Under the pieces are notes generated by a model, which saw only the letters and a list, made by a program, of their open reading frames with translations, did no database searches and was not told the DNA's origin. A stretch of DNA of 50,410 nucleotides, from the NCBI GenBank assembly GCA_000310025.1, contig FN648195.1, positions 27,875 to 78,284 of the forward strand, given 5' to 3'. Source of the stretch: Ectocarpus siliculosus. Its lineage: Eukaryota > Sar > Phaeophyceae > Ectocarpales > Ectocarpaceae. Below are positions 1 to 12,300 of the stretch, piece after piece. Position numbers and translations under genes: made by a program. Positions within the stretch are counted from its first letter, which is position 1. Each line of letters starts with the position of its first letter.

Positions 1-721
1 GCAGGCTTTCCTTCTCGGGGTGGACGATGAGTCCGACCCTTGAGGCAGGAGCCTTTTTAACTTTCCTCTCAAATTATAAGGCCGGATCACCACCGTCATC
101 ACCAGTGGCAAGGAGAGAGGTCGCGCATTTACCATGTCGAATTTTTTTTTTCGGGGAGGAAAGAAAAGTTAAGCGCCACTCAAACGCGGTGGTTTATGCA
201 GTCTGCCCACACCCGCAAAAAGTTTAGAGGGCGCTGACCGGGTGTCGTTTTCACGCATGTGTGTGGGACAGCTTGGAGCACGTCGTGTCCGCCTAGAATT
301 GTGATGTCGCGTGGTTGGATCTTTGGCGTGCACGAGTCGAAGGAGGGTCTAGCGCAAGCCGACCTGCAGTGATTGGCGAGAGGTCTCGTACCTCCGGTAC
401 GGGGTGTTTGTGTGGGTTCCATCATGAGGATATTGCGATCACTCTGCCGCATGTACCAACTGAGCGGATGCCAATCTTGCAAAACTTTTTCGGGACGGGG
501 GCATGCATGCGGCACGGGGCACTCCTTCCCTGTCTGCCCCAACCTTTGCAGGCGACCACACGTTTTACCTGCCCTGTTCTTGACGAGATCAACCACCCAA
601 AGACCCACATGCTTGTCTCGATTTGTTATCAAGCACGGGCACGCAATGTGTCTACCTGCCGCCCCAAAGATGACGACAGCACCTCGAAACGCGACCGAGA
701 AACAAAAGGGGCTCAGGGAAT
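1..721. other. No recognised gene
   Basis: I see no convincing exon, RNA gene or repeat. Open frames here overlap each other on both strands and end in the copied alanine/glycine codon tract of the palindrome, so they are probably chance. Confidence 0.5.
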
Positions 722-1324
722 GCAAGCCGCCGCCGCCGCCGCCTCCGCCCTCCCCCCCGCCGGCGGCGACGGCGGCGGCGGCGGTAGCGGGTCGTCGTAG
801 TGAAGGGGAACCAATCGGCGCTGTACCTTTCTGTGCGATCTGGGCATGGGAACGCCTCGTTGCAAGATGGGGGGGTGTTTGCTAGGCTGGGGTGGAGGGG
901 GGGGTAGGAGTCGGAGCCTTGGCTAACGTCGAGCTGGCGGCGGAAACGGGAGGGTGGTTCCTTGAAACGGGGGGGAGGATGGTGTATAGCGCATATGGGT
1001 CACGTACAACGGCGTTGGTGTGGCGTTTCTTCCCGCGTACGACCCCGGCGTCGCCAACGGGAGATGGCGGGGGGGGGGGGATGGGCAGGCTGGTTTTTTG
1101 AGGCTGGTGTCCAAATTTTGCCTTGAATATGAGGAGGGTGTGCGCGGGTATATTCCACAGTAAATGGGATGAGAAGTTGTCTTGGGGTAAGGGGGGAGAG
1201 GAGTACTCTACGGTACTTTTTTTGCGAGAAACCCGTGGCTGCTAGGTGGAATGCACATGTGTTACCATGGTACTATAATTACTAAAGAGACAGCGGTTAT
1301 TATTTTTGTGCAACAAGAATAGCA

Positions 1325-1850
1325 GCGGGGCTGCCTCCAATTCGAGGTCCGCTTTCAATTGAACGTGCGTGCGTGCGTGCGTGCGTGCGTGGTTGGTTGA
1401 TTATGACGGCACAAGACTTGCGTTGCGCGAACAGTCGGCGCGCGACTTTCATCTTTGTATAACAAAGAACAGCAGCGGTTGCTAGGAAAAAGAAAGAACC
1501 AATTGTTCCGGGCTTGTCCTTTTTGGGGTACAATGGAGGGCCCTGTATAGTGCCGGGGTGTGTCCGAGATTTTATCGGCACTATACCGGGCACCGGCGCA
1601 ATTCAGAGTACAGAACGATTTGGTATTTCAGTGTGTGCGTGCAGAAAACACTATCGGCACTACAGTACCGGGCACCCGCACTGTTCAACCGGCACTACAG
1701 AGGCCCCCCTGCTGTAGTTGGCCTGTGATCCACGGAAGGCACCCGAGTCAGTTGGACCAGGTGCGGAAATTAGAAGGTAGGTACTGAGTAAGCACCGGAA
1801 CCATTGTGAAGACGACAACAACAACAACCACAACAACAACAACATCTAGC
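1325..1850. repeat. Insertion in left palindrome arm with CCGGCACTATA-type repeats
   Basis: This block has no counterpart in the right arm, where only about 90 unrelated bases stand at 5695-5787. It contains a GTGC run near 1365-1390, several copies of a short motif around CGGCACTA (1576, 1653, 1690 region) next to GGGCACC, and a CAA-rich run near 1815-1840. The same motif recurs at 17735-17900, so it looks like a dispersed element that entered after the arms were made, or was lost from the other arm. Confidence 0.5.
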
Positions 1851-3265
1851 GACCATTGTCTTCGTCTTTGATTGTTGTGTACTCTTCGACGTGCTCGAGG
1901 CCCGACGCAAGAACATGCCAGGGTTTCCTTCCCTGCACTTCCGCGATGACCTTGTTGTACACCCAGGGCTCGTACAAGTATCTATGTCGTCCAAGACGCA
2001 TGCGCCCCCCCCGTGTGTGCATGCGTTAATGCTGCGTCTCCCCTGTCGATTGTACTGCTACTCTCCCAGCCCGCGTTGCAATCACGGAAGGGGCGCATCG
2101 TCCCTGAACACCTAGAAAGAAACATCAACGTGACGCGAGCGACCAACGTATCAAAATGTAATGTTGCTATAGCGTACAACCTGTGCCCGTAGTTTACAAG
2201 ATCTTTTCCGGAAAGGACAAGGAAGGAGACCGTGATAGCGACAACAACACTGGTGGTGTGATGCGCGTACAGCACGCCCCCAAACCCCTCCAAAGACAGG
2301 CAGGCCTTCCAAAAAAATCGGGTCAAATAAGAAAATGAGATCCACAACACACCGCAGGAGAAAAAAGCGACCCCACGACACAAACGGCAGCAAACGAAAA
2401 TAAATATTGACCCCCACGCACTTTGAGCTCCAGACAGAGAATAACTCCACTTCCTACGGATATGTCACCTCCCAAAACGTGTATGGTTTGACTACCTCTC
2501 TCCCTTTTTTCAATTATCCCCCTCCCAAGTGGGGAAACCTGCTCTCCGTCTCGATGACCAGACCAAGGTACTAAGCATATTTACAATGCACAACGAGAAG
2601 ACGACGTTTGTTTAAGACACCCCGCGTCATATGTAGGTCGTCGTGTCGAAGGGAAGAGTGCCACGAGGCCACTCCATACCCCTTCAGGACGCGGGCCTTG
2701 TCCTCGTAAAAACAGTTTATTCACGTGCTTACCACAGGCGCTCAATCAAGGGCCGCTCAAAGGTGAGGGGCTGCAAACAAACAACAACGGCATTGATTGT
2801 CGGTAGGAGGGAGGGAGGGGGGTGTCAATCAACAAAGTGCAGCGCTTCGAGACCAATGACAATCCTATCGTTGTGCACGACATTAACTCAGCTCCTTCGG
2901 GTGGTATTGGGGTGCGTCCCAAAGGCGTCTCTCTGTTGCGGTGTCCTCTAGTGTGTGGGGCCTTCCCACCTTCCCTTGCCACGAGAAAAACAGCAAGGGA
3001 TGAGTGATGACAACCTGCCTAAGGCGGTGGCCGGAGAATAAACAGCATTCATTCTATCACAACAGCACATCACCACCACTGCAGCAGAGGAACAGCACTA
3101 CAGCACTACCAGTGCGAGAGCTACAACCAAGCGGTGAAACTGCGGTGGCCCCGCGCTGTTCACCTTGGCCGGGCGGCGACGGCGGGGACGACGGACATCG
3201 TTGAAACAGCGTGTGTGTGGTAAATTTAGGTCCAAAGTGATTATTATTATTGCTTCGTGCAATAG

Positions 3266-4365
3266 TTGAGAGAGATGAACGAAGAGGGTCTCCGTCGGGC
3301 AAATGGGGTTGGAAAGAAGGGTGTCGAAGAGCCGAATAGCGCACACCCTCCCCCCTCTCCCTTCTTGTGCGGTCCTCTGCCCTTACCCGTGGTGGAAACG
3401 GTCTGGTCGGCGATCCTCAAAAAGGGGGACGAGAAGCTGCCGCCCCCAGTCCCTCAGGTATAACATTGGTCGGAGTACACTCACGGCTATGTCTACCCAC
3501 GAACAAGGAGTTGGTATTAGTATCACGGGGTTTCGTTGGTGGTGCAAGCATTACGTAGGGAGGCTAGCACGAGGCATTCCTATTGCCGACGTGAAATACG
3601 TTCGGTCCACAACTATTGCCTTGCTCTCTCTCTCTTGCCCCTCCGCTTTGCCGTCCCCGTTGTTGTCTTTGCAGGCCAAGCCGTCCTACAACAGGGATTT
3701 GAAGTCGTGGCCAGGGAGGAGAGCAACAACAACAACCCGATGAAGAATCCCCTCTTCACTAGGTAGGCACGCTGACTTCTGGAATATTCATTCTTGTGCT
3801 TCCTCGCCAAGCTCTCCCTGGTGGTGATTTTTGGCCTTGCCCCGCCGCCGAAGCCTCCACCCCCAAAATACTTCAAGCAACAAGTAAGCGAGCGTTGTTG
3901 ATTAGGCACGTTGCTCAGCGGGGTTATGATTGCCTGAACGACATTGAGAACGTACCGCCCGTGGGTCCCTCGCTGTTGAGTTAAACGGTGCGTGTCTCAT
4001 GCGGAGATACCCCGATACGATACGATATGCCACCAACACGCTTGCTGCAGTAGAGGCACCAGCAGAAGGCTTGCCTCTCTTAGCCGAAACAGATCTCGAA
4101 CACCGCACACTCTTCCATATGCGGCAAAATGATGCGATCAAAGGTACTTGCACTCTCAGCTCCTACCCCCGTCGCCACGCATAGCGTTGTGAAATGGCAT
4201 AGAACAGCCTGACAAGCAGCCCGGCTGCGCACGCGGAAACTGTTTGAAGAGGACCTGTCTAACGCCGCCTCCCTCCTCCCTTACCCGCCTCGGTAATTCT
4301 TTTTCAAGGGATGGTGGTCGAAGCTCGCCGGGGAGCTGAAAGACGAGATCATCGACCCGACCTGA
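3266..4365 (+). CDS. Possible exons of an unknown gene in the palindrome loop
   Basis: Several plus-strand segments look like exons, but I could not join them in one consistent phase. (a) A segment ending at 3457 encodes VETVWSAILKKGDEKLPPPVPQ before GTATAA. (b) 3675-3762 lies between TTTGCAG and GTAGGC. (c) A segment ending at 3883 reads LSLVVIFGLAPPPKPPPPKY before GTAAGC and would be a membrane helix followed by a Pro-rich stretch. (d) About 4053-4143 encodes EAPAEGLPLLAETDLEHRTL. (e) 4309-4365 encodes GWWSKLAGELKDEIIDPT and then TGA, a credible C-terminus. The stop falls about 10 bp before the right palindrome arm. No family recognised. This could be a gene cut by the duplication, or chance open frames. 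Confidence 0.25.
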
Positions 4366-6300
4366 GCCCCCACGTCGTCCCCGCCGTCGCCGCCCGGCCA
4401 AGGTGAACAGCGCGGGGCCACCGCAGTTTCACCGCTTGGTTGTGGCTCTCGCACTGGTAGTGCTGTTCCTCTGCTGCAGTGGTGGTGATGTGCTGTTGTG
4501 ATAGAATGCTGTTTATTCTCCGGCCACCGCCTTAGGCAGGTTGTCATCACTCATCCCTTGCTGTTTTTCTCGTGGCAAGGGAAGGTGGGAAGGCCCCACA
4601 CACACTAGAGGACATCGTAACAGAGAGACGCCTTCGGGACGCACCTCAATACCGCCCGAAGGGGCTGAGTTAATGTCGTGCACAACGATAGGATTGTCAC
4701 TGGTCTCGAAGCGCTGCACTTTGTTGATTGACACCCCCCTCCCTCCCTCCTACCGACAATGCCGTTGTTGTTTGTTTGCAGCCCCTCACCTCTGAGCCGG
4801 CCCTTGAGCGCCTGCGGTCAGCACGTGAAGAAACTGTTTTACGGGGACAAGGCCCGCGTCCTGAAGGGGTATGGAGTGGCCTCGTGGCACTCTTCCCTTC
4901 GACACGACGACCTACATATGGCGCGGGGTGTCTTAACAAACGTTGCCTTGTCGTTGTGCATTGTAAATATGCTTAGTACCTTGGTCATCGAGACGGAGAG
5001 CAGGTTTCCCCACTCACTGTTAGTGGGAGGGATGAGTGGAAAATAGTGAGAGAGAGGTCGTCAGACTACTCGTTTTGGGAGGTTACATATCCGTTTGCAA
5101 GTATGGAGTTATCTTCTGTCTGGAGCTCAAAAGTGCGTTGGTGGGGTCAATATTTCGTTTGCTGCCGTTTGTGTCGTCGGGTCACTTTTTTCTCCTGCGG
5201 TGTGTTGTTGATCTCATTTTCTTAATTGACCCGATTTTTTGGAAGGCCTGCCTGTCTTTGGAGGGGTTTGGGGGCGTGCTGTACGCGCATCGCCCCAGTG
5301 TTGCTGTCGCGATCACTTGGTCTTCTTCCTTGTCCTTTCCGTAAAAGGTCTTGTAAACTGCCGGCACAGCTACTACTTCTAGCAAGAATACTTTGACGTT
5401 GGTCGCTCGCGTCACGTTGATGTTTTGTTTGAGGTGTTCAGGGACGATGCGCCCCTTCCTTGATTGAAACACGTGGGAGATTACAGCACAGAGTAGTACA
5501 GTCGACAGGGGAGACGCAACATTAACGCATACACACACGCGGGGGGGGGCATGTGTGTTGGACGACATGCATACGAGGCCTCGGTGTACAGCAATGAGCT
5601 CGTCGCAGAAGTGCAGGTACGGAAACCGTGGCATACTCTTGCGTCGGGCTTTGAGCACGCAACAGTCACAGACGAAGACAATAATCGCCCGCGCGACACA
5701 AATTAAAATTAACAAAAAATACACGCTGTAAATAAACCCGAACGCTTGGTGCTATATCTTCACCCTATTCAACAACCGCTGCTATCTCTCGTTGCACCAA
5801 AATAATGGCCGCTGTTTTAAAATTAGTACCATGTACACCATCCTTGTAGTCCACCTACTGTAGCACCCACGGGTTTCTCGCAAAAAAAGTACCGAAAAGT
5901 ACACCGCTCCCCCCATACCCCAAGACAACTTCTCATCCCACTTACTGTGGAACATACCCGCGCTCAACCTCCTCCCATTCCAAGACAAAATTTGGACACC
6001 AGCCTCAAAAACCAGCCTGCAAGACCCACCCCCTACATCCCCCGTTGGCGACGCCGGGGTCGTACGCGGGAAGAAACACCACACCAACGCCATTGTACTT
6101 CACCCATACGCGCTAAACTCCATCTTCCCCCCGTTTTCAAGGAACCACTCTCCCGTTTCCGCCGCCAGCTCGACATTAGCCAAGGCTCCGACTCCTGCCC
6201 CCCCCTCCACCCCAGCCTAGCAAATACACCCCCATCTTGCAAAGAGGCTTTCTCATGCCCAGGTCGCCAAGAAACGTATGGCGCCGATTGGTTCCCCTTG

Positions 6301-9300
6301 TTACTCCGACGACCCGCTACCGCCGCCGCCGCCGGGTGCGGCGGCGGTGGCGGCGGCGGCGGCGGCGGCGGCCTGTCGAGACAGGGATTTCCGCTTGGTG
6401 ATGTCTACGCAGTCCAGGTAGCGCCTTCGGAAGGCGAATAGGATGGCCGCGGTGATGGACAAGGTCCCCACCAGAACCATGAAGAGCTTCGACGTGCCTA
6501 GCTCCTGCGATATCACGCCTTTTGGGGCGGAGGGGACGGTCGAGCGCGCGGTTGAAGTGGCGTGCGGAGGTTAGGTAGGAGGATGGTGTGAATCATGGGC
6601 TAACATCTGTCGCGGAAAAGACAAATGTCCCTCTAGCAGGAGGCATGTTGGCGGTACAGCAGTGGGGAACAACTGCAGAAGAACGGTGTCTTGTAGAGTC
6701 TGGAGCGGGAATCAAATTCACTCGGCGTGGAGATCGCAGGGGGCAGGAGCGCGGTGCTCATTGCCGTGCATGCCCTAGTCTTCTTTAGACCATCGACATC
6801 TCATCCCTACAAAGCCGGGACGGAGCACGCCGGGTTCTCACCGGACCAGGCTCTCACATCACCTCGCGCCAAGCACCGTGAGGTATTCAGCGAGTCGAAC
6901 GGAGGGTGTGCTAAATTTCCTGCTCAAGGGTGTTCGGCATCTTGTGCTTACTCCCTCGCATACGGATGACAGCTGCGAATGGCAAATATATTTTCTGGTG
7001 TTTTCATTCCCAGAGACAGAAATATATACGAAGTACTGTGTAACTTCCTCGAGGGTGCTCGACCAATTTAACACAACGTGCTATGATCCCCTTTTTTATT
7101 GCGGAGAGATGGTTCTCGCACCCACCCGCACAATATAAGCGATACCGCAGAATAACCAAAGAACAAAAACGCGGTAACGTGGTGTCGTGCTCACCAAGCG
7201 GTCGGCGTCTTTTACAACGTCGCTAAGCGAAGAAAACCAACCCAGATGGCTCTCGGGGGGGGGGGAGGGGAGGGGGGGCTGCATTTGGTCCATCAGACAG
7301 CATTGTGTCTCTCTCCCGAAGCAGTGTGGTGTCGCTGACAGATCGAGAACTAGTGAAACAAAGTTCCTGTATTCGCCGCAAAAGCTACGTAGCTTGTTGG
7401 AACAGGAAGCCAACGTTTAGCTTGTTTGGAGTAAAAAAGACTATTTAGCACAGACGGTGCCGACGTACCAACGGCCTCGAAACGAGGTACCACCGGCAAA
7501 CACGTCTGATGGAAGGAGGGTCGCGACGGCAGCGGCAGCAGCAGTACATACAGCGACGAGTCTTTCAACACACGCGGTGTGGTGAGTTTGCTTACCGGCG
7601 ACAACCGGGAAGCCGATTCTAGCCAGGGACCCGGCAGATCCGAACCACCCCAGCAGGGCTCCCTGCGGCTGCGCCCCGACAACCTTCGAAAACAGACCCA
7701 ACACCTGCGAGGTGATGAGAAAAGGCACAAAACAAAACAAATACTCGTTTTTCGAGTTACGTACGGTCTTCAGGTTAGGAGGAATAGCGCGCACCGCCTT
7801 CACCAATCGAAAACTCGTGTTCGTCGTGAATATAGCGGGGCGGAGAGAGGTAAAAGCGCACAAAAAAACGAACGTTCTCTGAATCATTCGGAAAATTCTT
7901 CCACGATGAGTGAGACACATGTGTGCGATAGTGTGTGTGCGGCAACACCGAGCGAGAGCATATACCGTAGAAAGCAACAACGCAGACCTGCACTCAAATG
8001 TATAAAAAACTTGGAAAAAAAAAAAAATGCAGCAACGACGAAGACTGTCTTGAGTTTATTTACGCTTGCGCCACCGTTGTATGCACAACATAAAACAAGA
8101 GCGACGGCGTAGTGTTATTGTCCAAGACTGCTGAGAATCAATCCCCGGTGATCACGTCGGCACGGGAATAAGAGCATGCACCCAAACCGCAAAAAACAGC
8201 TGGAGGACGGACTGACTCACCGCCGTGTGTCCGATGGGGTAGCCCACCGAGTACATTAGGAAAACCGCCCACAAGAAGAGAGGGAGACCCGACGCCCCCT
8301 CCGGGCTTCGCACGAACATGAGGCACGCCACGATCATCACCCCCATGCCTCCCAGGACGATCTGCACGTCGTTCAAGTAGCGGCAGATCAACCGCATCGA
8401 CAGCAACGACACCTGCTCTCTCCGCCGTTTTCGGGGGGGGGGGGATGGGGGTCAGAGTCAGTCACGGCAAACACTCGTACGTGATCGTTGCTTGCTTGAT
8501 CGGCGACAACCTCACGTCCAAAACAAGAAGAAAAAAAAAACACACACACACACTCACAGACACACACAACGGTTCTAGTTGGGCATCATCTGTAGGCTTA
8601 CAGCGAAAGTCCTGAACCATAAAATTTTGTGAACGGGAGCCCTTAAAATTTCTCGGTAAAACCTCAATTTAGCGTTGTCTCTTTTTTCCGGGGGTTGCGT
8701 GTCCTCTAGACTATAATAGTGTGTAAATTTAGATTCTAGGACTACTGAAGAAGAGCACCCTGTAGCGGTGGGCGAGGTTGCGTCCTCTATAGCTATTGCT
8801 GTGAGTTAGATTCTCAAACTACTTGAGACCAGCACCATTTTGGTGTGGTGCTTACCGAAAGCCGTGGACGAGATACGCACACGCGAGGTGCGTCAAAACG
8901 CAAGCAGCCGATGCAACGTTCCCCTGCTACCTGCGTCCTTGAATCTCGACCAGATCTCGGGTACAAGGCAAAAACGCTGTACACACAATAAAAGAAAAAA
9001 AACTCCATGGATACTCAAAACTCACCACACCAATCGACCCGAAGGTCGCGAAAATCGACCCTGCTTCCGCGCTTGTCATGCCGAAGTGCGTCATGGCGTA
9101 CTCCGCTCCAAGGGTCTCGAAGCAGGCGATGGTGCCCTTGGTGCTCATGTTCAGCAGGAAACCCCCGTAGATGAGCACTTCCGAGGCGGTCGGCGCCCGG
9201 CACCACCACCGCTCTTCTCTCCGCAACTCCTCCTCCTCCCCCCCCTCTCCCGCCGCACCCTCTTTTGCGGCGGGAACGCTACCGTACCCGTTGCTGTTGT

Positions 9301-12300
9301 TGCCGCTGGGAGTCGCCAGCAATCCCAGCTCGGAATCTCTTACCGCCGCCGTCGACGGTGTTGGTGTTGTTGTCGCCGACACGGCCGACAGCCGCCGCGT
9401 CTCGTCTTCGTCGTCCGAGTCCACGAACAGGCCGGGCCCGCTGCTGCCGTTCCTCGCGCCCAGCTCAGCCGGGGGCCACTGGTCGTCGGTGTCGCTGTCG
9501 CTCATCCACCCAGACCTTCATATATCAGTCCCACCACCAAAGCAGAAGAAGCGAGCAATTAAATTGGATCTACTAACCTTTCCTCGACTTCATTAATATT
9601 TGGATCGACTATAGCTAGCTCGACTTCACCGGACGGGAAAAATCAACAAGATCCAATGGTTGTTCTCGAAAAGATCAGACAAGTCACCAATACCACGCTG
9701 ATTCCGAAATAAAAGGCGCCAGACGGGAAAAATCAACAAGATCCAATGGTTGTTCTCGAAAAGATCAGACAAGTCACCAATACCACGCTGATTCCGAAAT
9801 AAAAGGCAATAAAAAAAAGCTTTCGTGATAATAAAAAAAGTCCACCAATACCACGTACTGGTACCACGTACAGCCGTGCCTCGCTTAAGGACACCAAAAG
9901 TAAGGAAACTGCCTAGGTTAAGGACAACATTTTTTTTCACAGGCATGGTGGCTCGCAGAACGTACAACACACTTGACGGGTATCAGCCTTAAGGACACTT
10001 CCCCGGCTTAAGGACACGTTTCTTAGCAAAAAACCAGGTGTCCCTTAACCGAGGTTCGACTGCTCTATGCTAACTAACCTGGCGAGAGAGACATCAGACG
10101 GAGCCCCCATGAGGTACTTGGCCGCGGAGCCGCTGCTGTAGGCCATCTCCGCCTCCGTCTTGACCAGCGGCGTGCTCTTCTTCGTCGAAACCTTGACCTG
10201 CTTGCTCGTCTTGGTCGGCTTGCCATTGGGGATGGAGTCCTCGAACACGAGCTTCAGGAGCGCGAAGAGGACCAACGCCGCTACAATCATCACGTACGCC
10301 TGTTGGTCCGATCGAACCGGGATTGGGTCAGTCGGTCAAAGCTTGGGGAAAAGATTTTTCACCACTCTGTTGTTTGCTCCCCACAACCTGTGTCCATGAT
10401 GGCCCTTTGACGGGCCCCAAGTGGTTTTGCCATACCGATTTCATCCTGATGGACACACGGGTAAATCCATCTAAGCCAAGTCAGGGGGAAAAGCAGTTTA
10501 GAACGACCCGCCCCGTCGTCGGCCTTGACGCGGGAACAGATGCAGAAGGGTGCCAGCAAGACTTTAAGGTGCAAAGAGTCAACGTGAAGTGCAAAACGTA
10601 CAGCACGACACGGTCAAGATAAACATTCCATGTACTTATGTCTAACCTTCCATTCACTTATGTCCCAGCCAACAAACAGACTGAGCAGTGTTGACGTACC
10701 CCCCCCCCCCCCCCTCCCTCAACCGTGAACGAGCTAAATGTTAAAAAAATAAACAAGGGTACCGGCGCGACCCTCGGGTCATACAAGGATGCTCCAAAGC
10801 TAACCATCATTTCTTTCGCTCGAGCACATGAGCGTGCCCCCAAAACAGACCAAAACCTACCCCTGCCTGCCGGTCTCTAGAAAAAAATCACGGCATAGAT
10901 CGATCATGTCTACGATCGACACTGCCCCCACGTTTCCACCCGTCTCCACCACAAAGACTGGTGGGGACTTAGGACATGTGCTCTCCAACAGGACATCTTG
11001 TCGGTTGTTGTTAGCTGTTGTCGCTGCCTCCACACAAGGAAAAACACACCGTACATATGACCGGCTCAATCCAGCCCCACCTCACCTTTTCCGGAGTATT
11101 CCACCAAAGGGCACCGCCGGTTTTCGTGCAAACAAAGGAACAACGGTACCGGACCGCCTTCGCCAGGATTCTGTTAATAACAATCTTAGAAATAGAGAGG
11201 GGGGTTTCGTCCCTGTTCTTATATTCTTGATCCTTGATTCTAATAATAATCTTAACCTCGCGGAGGCTATTGGCAGCACCAGCACGATATAAGAATCAAG
11301 AGGCAAGATTGCCGTCGACAAAACAACGTTGCTCATTACTAGTCACCCCCTTAGACTCCAAGAAAAGCCACCTTTTGCCACTTTGCTATTTGCTTACCGG
11401 CGCGGTGAAGGAAGTTAGCACCAGGAATTCCCCGAGCAAGGGTATGCGGCGGTCCTTGATCAGGAACGATAGGAAACCCCCTACGAAAGGCATGCACGTA
11501 AACCCTGCGTATTGCACCGCGCTGAGGGTTGGGCGGGGGGGGGGGGGGGGNNNNNNNNNNNNNNNNNNNNNNNNNNNNNNNNNNNNNNNNNNNNNNNNNN
11601 NNNNNNNNNNNNNNNNNNNNNNNNNNNNNNNNNNNNNNNNNNNNNNNNNNTTTGCCCGGAATCATAAGAAACCCCCCCTCAAAGGCCCCCCCGTTAACCC
11701 CCGGTTTTCCCCCCCCCTGGGGGTTTGGGGGGGGGGGGGGGGGGGGGGGCGTGCCGCCGTCGTCACGAGAAGCAGCGGCGAAAAAAAAACACACGACAAA
11801 AAAAAAGCGGAGATGGATGAGAAAAAAACGATTGCTTCTGTTGGTCACTTGTTCGTGAGGGGTTCCGCGGATGGGAGAAACGGGCCAGAACTGCTGTGAT
11901 GATGCCTCTTGCCCCAAATACAGGAGGGGGGTTGTTGGACACCAGAAAAGAGGTCTAGACTATCCTGCGGCCATTTCCTCGATGCGAAGGTATGTATTTG
12001 TGGTTGCTCCAAAACATCTATCATATTGCACAAACGAAAGCTGCTCGCTCTTCTTGTCCAATCTAGTTGCTCAACAATGTATCTACTGAAGTAATTGTTG
12101 CGCAAACGAAGCTGCACTCTCTCTTGTCCACCCAGAGAAACGACCAGACCCTCGCTAGTCCCCGCAACATACACGAAGAGCACTCTACTGCCGGTGCCGC
12201 TGGTGCTGCTGGTGCTGCTATCACACACGTGACGTGGGGGAGGCACCGACCGCACAACTCTTCCTCTCGCCGCGAATAAACTCATGAAAACATGAACCAT

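Larger units (their letters stand above)
722..6345. repeat. Large imperfect inverted repeat (palindrome) with 1.2-kb loop
   Basis: The left arm, about 722-3193, and the right arm, about 4376-6345, are reverse complements. Near the loop they differ at about 7 of 135 compared bases. The right arm is the native end of the transporter gene: its last codons (poly-Ala, Gly/Ser, stop) and about 1.9 kb of 3' flank. The left arm repeats this in reverse, including the codons for GGGSGSS and a stop at about 798-800, so it is an inverted duplication of the transporter 3' end. The left arm is longer because it carries a block at about 1325-1850 missing from the right. Homology stops inside the alanine-codon repeat, which may mark the breakpoint. 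Transcripts reading through both arms would fold into a long hairpin (inference). Confidence 0.88.

Noticed and set aside
180-885. Overlapping open frames of 160-180 aa on both strands
   Set aside because: They overlap one another, show no domain and run into the duplicated alanine/glycine tract; likely chance.
2822-3007. Open frame MSINKVQRFET... present in both palindrome arms
   Set aside because: It is repeated because the DNA is repeated. Between arms it has amino-acid changes about as often as silent ones, and no splice or domain evidence.
8843-8936. Exon-like segment between a CAG acceptor and a GTAAGC donor on the minus strand
   Set aside because: Adding it between exons 9515-9026 and 8412-8221 would insert a Cys/Arg-rich stretch in the middle of a membrane half; skipping it keeps phase and the family pattern.
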